The notes under the pieces were generated by a model. It did not search any database and was not told where the DNA came from. It saw only the letters and a program-made list of their open reading frames with translations. DNA of 64,000 nt, taken from Chlamydiales bacterium. GTDB lineage: Bacteria > Chlamydiota > Chlamydiia > Chlamydiales > JAJFMA01. Both the position numbers and the translations under genes were made by a program. How positions within the stretch are numbered: the stretch's first letter is position 1; each line of letters begins with the position of its first letter. Positions 32,408 to 40,901 of this stretch are shown here, in pieces. Location of the stretch: contig JAUXSF010000033.1 of assembly GCA_030679955.1 (NCBI GenBank), positions 16,789 through 80,788 of the forward strand. The letters are read 5' to 3'.

Positions 32408-33397
32408 CTATGGCACTGCAATGGTATCTAGAATGCGATCGATGACATCATCGACATCCAACTCTTCCGCTTCAGCCTCGTAGGACAAACGTACACGGTG
32501 CCGCAGAACGTCAGCGCAGATGCTCTTGATGTCGTGAGGTGTGACATACCCACGACCCGCCAAGAACGCGCTAGCTTGACCGCATAGCTTTAGTGCCATG
32601 CTAGCTCGAGGCGATGCTCCAAATTCCAAAAGCCCCTCGATCGGCACCCCGAATTCTGCGGGGTCGCGTGTACTGAAGACAATATTGAGGATGTAGTCGA
32701 CAATCTTGTCATCGACATAGATCTGGTTAACGATCTGGCGTGCCTTAAGGATATCCTCAGGGGATAAAACAGGAGTTGCATCAGGAGTGACGCCTATGCG
32801 TGCCCAACGACGCAATATTTCCTTTTCCTCGCCCATGGTGGGATAGTCTAATTTGACCTTCATCATAAAGCGATCGGTTTGCGCTTCGGGCAAGGGATAG
32901 GTGCCTTCTTGCTCGATGGGGTTTTGTGTTGCCACTACAAGATAGGGGGTGCCTGTTTTGAATGTCTCCCCGCCGATGGTGACCTGTCGTTCTTGCATGA
33001 CCTCTAGCAAGGCTGATTGAACCTTCCCGGGTGCGCGGTTAATTTCATCCGCCAGCACAATATTGGTAAAGAGTGGCCCCTTTTTGATGGTAAAGGTGCC
33101 TTCCTTAGGGTTGTAGATATTGGTGCCGATCAAGTCAGCAGGCAGCAGGTCCGGTGTAAATTGGATGCGCTTATGTTCGCAACTGGTGACTTTGGAAAGA
33201 GTAGTGATTGCTAGCGTTTTGGCTAGTCCTGGAACGCCTTCTAACAGCAAGTGGCCATCGGTTAAAAGTGCCATCATCATGCGGTCGAGAAGGTGCTCTT
33301 GACCTACTATGACCTTCGCCATCGCTTCCTTGGCGCGTAAAAGTGGTCCGTTAGAACGCTTCACCTCGTCGGTGATGTCTCGTACATCTGTCGCCAT
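32408..33397 (-). CDS. MoxR-family AAA+ ATPase
   Basis: 329 residues, AGGGAGG ahead of the ATG. Walker A region GVPGLAKTLAITTLS, MoxR-typical RIQFTPDLLPADLIGTNIY, Walker B LADEINRAPGKVQSALLEVM, sensor 1 VVATQNPIEQEGTYPLPEAQ and arginine-finger zone TDRFMMKV. The glycine-rich Walker A reads GVPGLAKT, normal for this family. MoxR proteins act as chaperone-like ATPases for metal insertion or complex assembly with VWA-type partners, here probably the DUF58 protein. Confidence 0.95.
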   Translation of the reverse strand: MATDVRDITDEVKRSNGPLLRAKEAMAKVIVGQEHLLDRMMMALLTDGHLLLEGVPGLAKTLAITTLSKVTSCEHKRIQFTPDLLPADLIGTNIYNPKEGTFTIKKGPLFTNIVLADEINRAPGKVQSALLEVMQERQVTIGGETFKTGTPYLVVATQNPIEQEGTYPLPEAQTDRFMMKVKLDYPTMGEEKEILRRWARIGVTPDATPVLSPEDILKARQIVNQIYVDDKIVDYILNIVFSTRDPAEFGVPIEGLLEFGASPRASMALKLCGQASAFLAGRGYVTPHDIKSICADVLRHRVRLSYEAEAEELDVDDVIDRILDTIAVP

Positions 33398-33421
33398 AGC
33401 ATGCCTCCCTTGGAGAGTCGC

Positions 33422-35188
33422 TTATAGCATTTTTTCCATTTGAGTGGGCAAGACAATAGTAAAGGTGGTGCCAACACCGACGACGGAGTCGACGCTGATA
33501 CGTCCGAAATGCTTCTCTATTACGTTTTCGACGATGGAAAGGCCTAGGCCTGAGCCGCCCATTTTGCGCGAGCGCGCCTTATCGACGGTATAGAAACGTC
33601 GGAATACATGTTCTAAATCGGCAGGTGGAATACCGATTCCCTTATCGACAACTTCAACTTTAACGTTATTGCCTTGGTGGCCAAGTATGACGGAAATCTG
33701 AGCTGGAGCATTAGAGTACTTGGCAGCATTTTCCATTAGGTTGGTTAGCGCCATTTCGAGTAGGTGAGGATCGCCCGTCACCGTCATCTCTGCCTCATCT
33801 GTTTTGATGATATTGATCTCGGCGGTGGGATGTGCATCTAGAACTAAATCGCGGCATCGCCAGGTCATCTCTTCGAGGTCGCAGTCGATGAGGTTTGTTT
33901 CGGACATATTTTCAATGTCAGAGAGGGTCAGTAAGTCTTTGATGAGACGCGTCATCTTAATGCAGCTATTCACAATCTTAGCTGTCACTTCCAGAACCGT
34001 GTCTTTTGGAAGGTCTGGATGTTCGTTCAGCATCTCGGCAAAGCCACGGATAACGGTAATAGGTGTTTTGAGCTCATGGGAAGCGTTTGCGACAAACTCT
34101 TTGCGCATCTCCAGCATGCGGTAGTGGCTGGACTGATCCTGAAGCACCAAGATAGCTCCGTCACGACGATTCGGTGCCGCTACGACATGGAGATAGGTTT
34201 TTCGACCATTATGCTTAACGGTGATCATCTCGGTGATGACTTGACGCTGCTGCTGGCAGCCAATTAGTAGGTTGGCAAAATGCGGTTGATCGAGGATGGC
34301 GAAATCTGCCCCGAGAATATTATGAGTGGCCGTAGAGTTCATTAGTCGTAACGCCATGTCATTGACATAGGTAATACGCATATTTCCATCGATAGCGATA
34401 ACACCTTCGATTAGAGATTCCAGGATCGCTTCTTTCTCTTCCTTTTCGTAGGTAATGGTATCGATGTGCGTTTGAATTTTCGCCGACAGGCCGTTAAGAG
34501 TGTTGGCTAGGCGTGAAAAATCATCGGAAGAACGCGGATTTCGCAGCATAATTTCCGGAAGGTTCGGCGTTCGACCTTCCTGGTAGGGGGCAATGTCGGT
34601 AATGATCTGCTGGATCGGGCTTGTGAGGTGATGAATGATTAAGCCCATCATCAACGTAAATAGTAGCAGTACAAATGATGACAGAATTAGGAAGCCAAGC
34701 TCGAAGTCACGAGTAAGATCCGTCACATATTTATAAGGGAAAGCGCTACGCATGACGTAGGTTTTGCCGTGGAAATCGAACGCTGTGGCTAGATAGATAT
34801 ACTTTTGGCTTAAAATATCGCTGTAGTCTTCGTTGTAGCCGCTGCCTTTTTCGAATGCTTCTAGCACTTCAGGGTGGTCTACAACATACTCTTGAGTAAA
34901 GCGGGGTCCTAAAAGGCGCTTGGCGGCTGTATCGTAGAGGCTTTTGTGCTCGTTGGTAATAATACCAACTCGGAAGAAGATCTGCCCTTTCTGGTCTTTA
35001 ACACGGCGAATAAGCTCAGCATTATTAGGTGCGGACTGTATCTTCGCGATGAGTTCTTCAGAGCGCATCTTCATCGAACGGTAAACAAGATTTTTTACCG
35101 TCTTCGCTGCAAAAGGGAACATTAAGGCGATAAACACCAAAAATACAACGAGATAACTAATGAAAATCTTCTGTCTAAAGCTCAGCAT
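33422..35188 (-). CDS. Sensor histidine kinase (PhoR/VicK-like)
   Basis: 588 residues. TM1 at about 8-28, an extracytoplasmic sensor of about 145 residues, TM2 at about 175-200, HAMP (about 200-260), PAS (about 265-365), HisKA with the phospho-acceptor in FVANASHELKTPI (His about 373), then HATPase motifs N (LMENAAKYSNA), G1 (VVDKGIGIP) and G2 (GGSGLGLSIV). All catalytic motifs are intact. No response regulator lies beside it; it is 24 bases ahead of moxR and likely cotranscribed with the MoxR-DUF58-BatD genes. Ligand unknown. Confidence 0.9.
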   Translation of the reverse strand: MLSFRQKIFISYLVVFLVFIALMFPFAAKTVKNLVYRSMKMRSEELIAKIQSAPNNAELIRRVKDQKGQIFFRVGIITNEHKSLYDTAAKRLLGPRFTQEYVVDHPEVLEAFEKGSGYNEDYSDILSQKYIYLATAFDFHGKTYVMRSAFPYKYVTDLTRDFELGFLILSSFVLLLFTLMMGLIIHHLTSPIQQIITDIAPYQEGRTPNLPEIMLRNPRSSDDFSRLANTLNGLSAKIQTHIDTITYEKEEKEAILESLIEGVIAIDGNMRITYVNDMALRLMNSTATHNILGADFAILDQPHFANLLIGCQQQRQVITEMITVKHNGRKTYLHVVAAPNRRDGAILVLQDQSSHYRMLEMRKEFVANASHELKTPITVIRGFAEMLNEHPDLPKDTVLEVTAKIVNSCIKMTRLIKDLLTLSDIENMSETNLIDCDLEEMTWRCRDLVLDAHPTAEINIIKTDEAEMTVTGDPHLLEMALTNLMENAAKYSNAPAQISVILGHQGNNVKVEVVDKGIGIPPADLEHVFRRFYTVDKARSRKMGGSGLGLSIVENVIEKHFGRISVDSVVGVGTTFTIVLPTQMEKML

Positions 35189-35265
35189 GCTACTATAGTA
35201 TTATAATTCGCTATTTATTGGCTATTAGTTAGTTAGAGTGCTCTGAATCCAAGATAAGCGTGGGA

Positions 35266-35398
35266 AGGAGATTCAAACGCAAAGTAGCAGAGGCGAAAAG
35301 ACGCAAGGAAGATGTTGAATATATTTCTCTAATATTCAGAACTTTAAGTAGTTCTTCCTTGTCTCTTGGCGCTTCTGCGACTTGCGTTTGAATCTCCT
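35266..35398. repeat. Long imperfect inverted repeat of the TTTGCG family
   Basis: Left arm 35266-35313 (AGGAGATTCAAACGCAAAG...) and right arm 35353-35398 (...CTTGCGTTTGAATCTCCT) pair over about 45 bases with a few mismatches, with GAATAT/ATATTC inside the spacer. The motif GCAAAG...GAGGCG...GACGCAAGG also occurs at 37041-37083 and 49782-49812. It occupies the gap between the histidine-rich protein gene and the histidine kinase gene and may act as a terminator. Confidence 0.8.
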
Positions 35399-35438
35399 TC
35401 GCTTCGACAATTCTGACTTTCTAAAATTCTGCCGTTTA

Positions 35439-35804
35439 CTACTGACCTTGTTGATAAGAGTCATAAATCTGGTCAGCTTGGTCCTGTGGAGTATTATCAT
35501 CATCGATAATGACGGGTTGCTGCCCCTGTCCCCCTGCTCCGTTGACATTGATATTTGCATCTTGAGGTCTGCGAACACCATCTTTCCCATAAGGAACGCC
35601 ATGGTGATCGTCATGGTGATATTGTCCCTGCCCATGGTGGTCGTCATGGTGATAACCTTGTCCATGTTGTTCATGGTGTTCGCGACTCTCAGATCTGTGC
35701 TGTCTTTGACCTTCATGCGCAGAGAGCGATGTAAACCCTGATAATAGCTGCCACCCCAAGGCGGCAGAAATTGCAAGAAAACGAATATAGGCGTACTGCT
35801 TCAT
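35439..35804 (-). CDS. Secreted histidine-rich protein
   Basis: 121 residues; a perfect AGGAGG precedes the ATG. Signal peptide (IRFLAISAALGWQLLSGFTSLSA). The mature part has dense His clusters at about 35-70 (REHHEQHG, YHHDDHHG twice, then HHDDHHGVPYG), a Gly/Asn stretch and a Gln/Asp-rich tail. Repeated HHDDHHG suggests binding of divalent metal (Ni, Zn, Cu or Co) in the periplasm or outside. It may act with the nearby Czc system; that link is only by proximity. No cysteine in the mature part. Confidence 0.75.
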   Translation of the reverse strand: MKQYAYIRFLAISAALGWQLLSGFTSLSAHEGQRQHRSESREHHEQHGQGYHHDDHHGQGQYHHDDHHGVPYGKDGVRRPQDANINVNGAGGQGQQPVIIDDDNTPQDQADQIYDSYQQGQ

Positions 35805-35955
35805 CTTGTCCTCCTATAGTTCACTGCAATCTTAATTATGTTAATTAAAAACTTAATTGGCAATCAAATGCTGGAAGCAAATTTACCTATTCATGTTTTT
35901 ATCTACAGAGATCTCCGAGAGAGGGAGATTTTGGGGAAAGTTTACGTTGTTTACC

Positions 35956-37032
35956 TTAACTTATTATCTTAAGGTCTTTGGGTCGTAGGGTTAGGTCTTC
36001 GTAGCCATCGTCAGTGACGACGATGGTGTCTTCGATTCGAACACCACCCAAGCTGGATAAGTAGACTCCGGGTTCGATGGTGATAACCATCCCAGCTTCC
36101 AAGACCGTATCTTTACTGGGAGTCTTGTTACGTAGTGTGGGGAATTCATGGACTTCTAACCCGATTCCGTGTCCTAGACTATGTGTAAATTTGTCGCCAT
36201 AGCCTGCAGTGGTGATATGGTCGCGGGCAGCTTGATCGAGCTGGCCAACTGTGGCGCCGGGCTTGCAAATCTTGAGAGCAGCCTCTTGAGCTTCCTTAAC
36301 GACATAATAAATTTTGCGCATTTCCTCAGAGGGTTCAGCACCAAAAAACACGACTCGGGTCATATCTGAGTGGTAGTCGTTAAGTGTGACGCCGATATCG
36401 ATCAGGACAGTGTCGCCCTTTGCTAGTCTTTTTGAGCCAGCGCGGTAGTGGGGCTGAGAGCTGTTTGCTGCAAAGGCGATGATGGGATCAAAGGCGAGTT
36501 TTTTGCCTCCCTGTCGAAGCCAAAAAAGTTCTAGCTCTTTGGCTAGCTCAATTTCGCTGATACCTTCTTCTAGTAGATCACAGACCAGATCGTAACCTCT
36601 GGAGCCTAGCCTTGCTGCTTCCCGCAAAAGCTCCAGCTCGCATGAATCTTTGATGGTTCGCAGTTTTTTGACCGGATTATCAATGCCAGTGATTGTAATG
36701 GATAGCTTTTGAAGGTCTTCGGTGAGTTGTGAGAAGCGCTTATAAGTGGTGTCTTCTGAGCTGACAGCTAGCCGGCCAATGCCTGCAGTTTTCAATGTGC
36801 TTTCTAAAACTCCCTCTTCATATAAAACTACAGGGCAGGGGGATTTTGCCTGAGATGACTCGAAATAACGTCCATCGACGAGCAGCTGAGCACTGTTATC
36901 GGTGACCAACAACTTTCCGGCAGATAAATGCAGCTGTGTCAGGTAAAGAAGGCTTAGGCTATCCTCCAGCAAGAGAGCGTCGCATTTAAGGTCTTTGAGC
37001 TGTTCCTGAAGTCGTGACAAACGCGAATGCAT
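35956..37032 (-). CDS. pepP: Xaa-Pro aminopeptidase (M24)
   Basis: 358 residues; AGAGGA ahead of the ATG. N-terminal creatinase-like domain (1-130), then the pita-bread catalytic domain with the metal ligands in LIDIGVTLNDYHSDMTR (two Asp), SLGHGIGLEVHEFP (His), ITIEPGVYL (Glu) and GVRIEDTIVV (Glu). Removes N-terminal residues next to proline. pepP-mutL adjacency is as in Chlamydia (CT574-CT575), where the gsp genes follow directly; here the gsp operon is 20 kb away. Confidence 0.93.
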   Translation of the reverse strand: MHSRLSRLQEQLKDLKCDALLLEDSLSLLYLTQLHLSAGKLLVTDNSAQLLVDGRYFESSQAKSPCPVVLYEEGVLESTLKTAGIGRLAVSSEDTTYKRFSQLTEDLQKLSITITGIDNPVKKLRTIKDSCELELLREAARLGSRGYDLVCDLLEEGISEIELAKELELFWLRQGGKKLAFDPIIAFAANSSQPHYRAGSKRLAKGDTVLIDIGVTLNDYHSDMTRVVFFGAEPSEEMRKIYYVVKEAQEAALKICKPGATVGQLDQAARDHITTAGYGDKFTHSLGHGIGLEVHEFPTLRNKTPSKDTVLEAGMVITIEPGVYLSSLGGVRIEDTIVVTDDGYEDLTLRPKDLKIIS

Positions 37033-37040
37033 GATTGGTC

Positions 37041-37083
37041 CTCTTTGCGTCTTAGCGCCTCAGCGCCTTTGCGTTGAAATTCC
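37041..37083. repeat. TTTGCG-type dispersed repeat
   Basis: CTTTGCGTCTTAGCGCCTCAGCGCCTTTGCGTTGAAA fills the gap between mutL and pepP. It is related to 35353-35390 and 49782-49812. Confidence 0.65.
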
Positions 37084-37088
37084 TTGCC

Positions 37089-38867
37089 CTATTTCAAAAA
37101 CTGCTTAGCCAGATCTCTATCGCTTAGAGCTAATAGTGTTGGGTAGCCTTGCGGGCATTGCAGCGGAGAATCGCACTTAAAGAGCTCTTCGATCAAATGC
37201 TGGGCTTCCGGTAGATTAAGGTGACGTTTACGTCGTACTGCAAGGCGCGACGCGATTAGCGATAGGCGTTTTTCTTTTTCAAGGCTTCTGACCGAATCGG
37301 ATGAAAATTGCCTCAATTGCTCAACAAGTTCTGATAGCAAGGTTGAGGCATCGGAGGCTTCTAGCTCCGCTGGAACAGCTCTGACTAAGAACGTATTTTG
37401 TCCGAACTCCTCAATCTCCAAACCCAGCGAGCGCAGTTGTGATGTGACTTCGCGGATGCATGCGGCCTCCACGGTAGAAAACTCGACGGTTAGAGGAATC
37501 AAAAGAGGTTGAATATGTGGCGAAGAATGATGCTGCAGGCGCTCAAACAAAATGCGGTGGTGGGCTGCTCTTTGATCCAGTAACAGAAGGGTGGCGTCTA
37601 CGCCATTGAGCATATGCGTGCAGCTTGCGGGATCGAGGATAATATAACCGCGTATGACAGCCACTGCTCTAGGAGCGGCCACCTTGGTCGCAAAAAGGGT
37701 GTTGTTGGGCGCTGATGAGGTAAACGTGGGTTGTGGAATTTCTCTAATGATAAGTTCTGGTTCTGGTGGCGCCTCTTCCCACGGTAGTGGAGCTAGCAAA
37801 GGGGAAAGCGGTACGGGATTGGGTGCAAAGAAATTAACATCAGGCGCCGTTAGAGTATGAGCGCTTTGTTGCAGCGCCTTGCCGACGCCTCGTAGCATTA
37901 GTTCGCGGAAGAAATCATTTTGCCTAAGGCGCACTTCGCGCTTTTGTGGGTGCACATTGACATCGACAAAATCTCCAGGGACTGTGAGCTGAAGAGCAAA
38001 TAATGGGTAGCGGTTGGTTGGCAACGCGGTGCCATAAGCCTCGCGAACCAAGTGTGCGATCAATGGTGATATGACGGCACGACCATTGATGAATAGGTGT
38101 TGTCCGGTGCGGTTGGGGCGAGAATAGATTGGTAATCCTACAAAGCCCTCTAGGCGGCATCCTTCATGCTCATGGCTGACCTTTGTGCACTGCTCAAAGA
38201 ATTCGTTTCCTAAAACGGCGCGGACTCTTTCTGCTAAGTCCTCAGTCCCGCGTGTCTTTAAAAGAGATTCTTGATCAGAAATAAGTTCGAAGGTGATTTT
38301 TGGATAGGCTAAAGCGAGGTTGGATAATGTCTTAAGCACTTCGTTAGCATCATGTGCGGGGGACTTCTGAAACTTTCGGCGAGCGGGGACGTTAAAAAAT
38401 AAATTTTTAACTTCTATGGTTGTTCCAGGCTGACGAACGGCGCTGCAGCAGGTAGATATTTTGCCGCCATCAACGATCACCATTGTGGCTTCTTCAGACG
38501 ACGACTCAGACGGGCATGTAAGTAACGTAAATTTTGAAATAGCGGCGATGGTAGGGATGGCCTCTCCGCGGAATCCTAGGGTGCCTATTTGCTCCAAATC
38601 TTCTGCTTGGCGTATCTTTGAGGTGGCATGACGCTCTAGACATAGCAACGCATCGTCTTGGTGCATGCCATGGCCGTTATCCGTCACACGAATAAGCTGT
38701 CGACCTCCACCTTTGATTTCTACAAAGATTTCCGTGGAGCCAGCGTCGAGGCTATTCTCAACGAGCTCTTTAATCACCGACGCCGAGTTTTCTACAACCT
38801 CGCCGGCAGCGATCTTATTGATAGTGTCTTCTGTTAAAACGCGTATTCTTGCAGCCATGCACGTCAT
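37089..38867 (-). CDS. mutL: DNA mismatch repair protein MutL
   Basis: 592 residues from the ATG at 38867 (GGAAAG 8 bases ahead); the frame is open to 39092 but that part overlaps the divergent gene at 38919. GHKL ATPase motifs: KELVENSLDAGS, DNGHGM, TLGFRGEAIPTI, PGTTIEVKNLFFNVPARRKF. A Pro-rich linker at about 350-420 precedes the dimerisation domain. There the endonuclease motif DQHA-x2-E-x4-E reads DQRAAHHRILFE, and the later CPHGRP motif reads CPQGYP, so nicking activity is doubtful. It couples MutS to repair. Confidence 0.95.
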   Translation of the reverse strand: MTCMAARIRVLTEDTINKIAAGEVVENSASVIKELVENSLDAGSTEIFVEIKGGGRQLIRVTDNGHGMHQDDALLCLERHATSKIRQAEDLEQIGTLGFRGEAIPTIAAISKFTLLTCPSESSSEEATMVIVDGGKISTCCSAVRQPGTTIEVKNLFFNVPARRKFQKSPAHDANEVLKTLSNLALAYPKITFELISDQESLLKTRGTEDLAERVRAVLGNEFFEQCTKVSHEHEGCRLEGFVGLPIYSRPNRTGQHLFINGRAVISPLIAHLVREAYGTALPTNRYPLFALQLTVPGDFVDVNVHPQKREVRLRQNDFFRELMLRGVGKALQQSAHTLTAPDVNFFAPNPVPLSPLLAPLPWEEAPPEPELIIREIPQPTFTSSAPNNTLFATKVAAPRAVAVIRGYIILDPASCTHMLNGVDATLLLLDQRAAHHRILFERLQHHSSPHIQPLLIPLTVEFSTVEAACIREVTSQLRSLGLEIEEFGQNTFLVRAVPAELEASDASTLLSELVEQLRQFSSDSVRSLEKEKRLSLIASRLAVRRKRHLNLPEAQHLIEELFKCDSPLQCPQGYPTLLALSDRDLAKQFLK

Positions 38868-38918
38868 GATAGCATCTTTCCGTGTTTTTCCTAGGGAATT
38901 TGTGCTATACTGGCACGT

Positions 38919-40154
38919 ATGAGTACAGCATTTGATAAAGCTTCCGGCATTGTCAAAAAACTGCGTGATGCTGGGCATGTTGCCTATTTCGCTGGCGGTT
39001 GGGTTCGTGATTATTTGTTGCAAAAGCCCTCGCCCGACATTGATATTGCCACCTCTGCACCGCCAGAGGATGTCATAGCCCTGTTTCGCCATACTGTCCA
39101 GGTGGGCGTTTCCTTTGGCGTGGTAATGGTTATTATTGACGAAGTGCCCTTTGAGGTAGCTACCTTCCGCAAGGATGGGCTTTACTTATATGGCAGGCGG
39201 CCCGAGGCTGTCGAGTATTCCAGCCCGGAAGAGGATGCCCAGCGGCGCGACTTCACCATTAATGGCATGTTTTACGATCCACTATCAAAACAAATATTTG
39301 ACTTTGTAGGCGGACGTGAAGACCTCGAACGTGGCATCGTCAGAGCTATCGGAGATCCCCACGAGCGCTTCAAAGAAGATCGTTTGCGCATGATCCGTGG
39401 CGTCAGAATAATGTCCCGCTTCCATTTTGCCCTTGAGCGGTCGACCCGCGATGCTATTGCTAGTCATGCTAAAGCATTATTTCCCTCGGTTGCTATGGAG
39501 CGTGTGTGGCAAGAATTTTCCAAGATGGCGGAACACAGTGGCTTTGGTCGCGCCTTAGTGACCATGCAAGAGCTTGGGCTTCTACAGGTCATTTTTCCAA
39601 AGCTCACCGATGTGTCTTTGGAAGAGATTGTTCACCGTACACGCGTCTTAAAAGAGTTTCCTCATCCCTTTCCAGCTATTTTATGCTTGGCTCAGCTATT
39701 CCCTGATGCCCCAGCAGGATACCTTGAAGAGATATGTCGCTTTTTGAAGGCTCCCAATAAAGATGCTTTATTGGCGAAATGGTACGTCAAGGTTAAAAAT
39801 GCTTGTCAGAGTGCTGTTAGCGAAGTTGACTGGATCTATTTATACGCAGACCAACGCACGGAATTATGTTTGCAAGCTTATGCCGCGGCATTGTCCAAAG
39901 ATGAACGTCAGCTATTTGTTCAGCACCACCGCATCACCCAAACTGCTCAGGAAAGGTACATTGAGCGTTTACGCAATCGCAAACCAGTTATAACCTCGGG
40001 CCATTTGGAAGCAGAGGGCATACCCCCTGGAAAAGGAATGGGGTTATTATTGCGCGAAGCGGAAACGATTAGCATATCCGACAAAATTGACGAACCTAAT
40101 GTGATCATGGAAAGACTTAAAACTAGTGAAAATTGGCCTAGAGGGGTGCTATGA
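38919..40154 (+). CDS. tRNA nucleotidyltransferase / poly(A) polymerase family
   Basis: 411 residues. Class II nucleotidyltransferase: FAGGWVRDYLLQ, SPDIDIATSA (metal-binding DxD), then RRDFTINGMFYDP, GGREDLERGIVRAIG and RFKEDRLRMIRGVR, which bind the ATP/CTP and the tRNA. The only tRNA in the window lacks an encoded CCA, which fits a need for CCA addition. It may be either a CCA-adding enzyme or PcnB; both are similar. Divergent from mutL with a 50-base gap, and overlaps the next gene by 4 bases. Confidence 0.9.
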   Translation: MSTAFDKASGIVKKLRDAGHVAYFAGGWVRDYLLQKPSPDIDIATSAPPEDVIALFRHTVQVGVSFGVVMVIIDEVPFEVATFRKDGLYLYGRRPEAVEYSSPEEDAQRRDFTINGMFYDPLSKQIFDFVGGREDLERGIVRAIGDPHERFKEDRLRMIRGVRIMSRFHFALERSTRDAIASHAKALFPSVAMERVWQEFSKMAEHSGFGRALVTMQELGLLQVIFPKLTDVSLEEIVHRTRVLKEFPHPFPAILCLAQLFPDAPAGYLEEICRFLKAPNKDALLAKWYVKVKNACQSAVSEVDWIYLYADQRTELCLQAYAAALSKDERQLFVQHHRITQTAQERYIERLRNRKPVITSGHLEAEGIPPGKGMGLLLREAETISISDKIDEPNVIMERLKTSENWPRGVL

Positions 40155-40900
40155 CGGAACGCGTCATCACAAGCCTTACACACCCCTTAGTGAAGCATTT
40201 TGTAAGCTTGCGCGAAAGCGCCTCTTACCGCGATGTGACTAACAGTTTGTTCATTCAGGGCCGCAAACTAATTACTGAACTTAATGCCACTAATAAGATA
40301 AAGGTTTTGCTGGTCGCTGATCCCACCTTAATACCCCCGGGAATTAATGCTCACGAAGTGCTCATTGGCAACGAGGCAATTTTGCAAAAGGTCTCAGGGG
40401 TGATCACGCCTGAAGGCGTTGTTGCCGAGATTGAAAAGCCCTCTTGGTCAAATTTAGAGGGAGCCGAGAAAGTTTTGGCGCTCGATGGTGTGAGCGATCC
40501 AGGAAATGTTGGAACCCTCCTTCGTACTGCTGCAGCATTTGGCTGGGATGGCGTCTACTTTCTGGAAGGCTGTTGCGATCCGTTCAACGACAAGGCTATT
40601 CGCTCTGCCATGGGGGCAACCTTCCGCATTCCGTTGGCTAAGGGAAACTGGACCGATTTGCAAAAGATGTCCTTAGAGCGACAATGGACCGCCCTGGTCG
40701 GGGATTTAGATGGCGTGCCGCTAGACCACGCTACTTGGAATCAAGGATTATTGTTAGTGCTTGGTAGTGAAGCGCATGGCGCTTCCCCCACAGCAAGAGG
40801 GTTCTGCACTGCAGTGACTATCCCAATGACTCAACAAATGGAATCATTGAACGTTGCTGTCGCAGGCGGTATCCTGATGTATGTATTAGGCAAAGGTTAA
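40151..40900 (+). CDS. SpoU/TrmH-family RNA 2'-O-methyltransferase
   Basis: 249 residues. Small N-terminal substrate-binding domain (FIQGRKLITEL) and a SPOUT knot with motif 1 ALDGVSDPGNVGTLLRTA, motif 2 LVLGSEAHGA and motif 3 TIPMTQQMESLNVAVAGGI. It methylates ribose in rRNA or tRNA with SAM; the exact nucleotide cannot be told. Overlaps the upstream gene and lies 1 base ahead of rsgA. Confidence 0.9.
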   Translation: MTERVITSLTHPLVKHFVSLRESASYRDVTNSLFIQGRKLITELNATNKIKVLLVADPTLIPPGINAHEVLIGNEAILQKVSGVITPEGVVAEIEKPSWSNLEGAEKVLALDGVSDPGNVGTLLRTAAAFGWDGVYFLEGCCDPFNDKAIRSAMGATFRIPLAKGNWTDLQKMSLERQWTALVGDLDGVPLDHATWNQGLLLVLGSEAHGASPTARGFCTAVTIPMTQQMESLNVAVAGGILMYVLGKG

Positions 40901-40901
40901 T

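Noticed and set aside
35336..35776. 146-codon minus-strand frame over the histidine-rich protein
   Set aside because: It has a Met/Thr/Arg-rich product without export signal; the 121-codon frame has a perfect RBS and a signal peptide.
38868..39092. N-terminal extension of MutL
   Set aside because: It overlaps the start of the divergent nucleotidyltransferase gene and has no MutL similarity.
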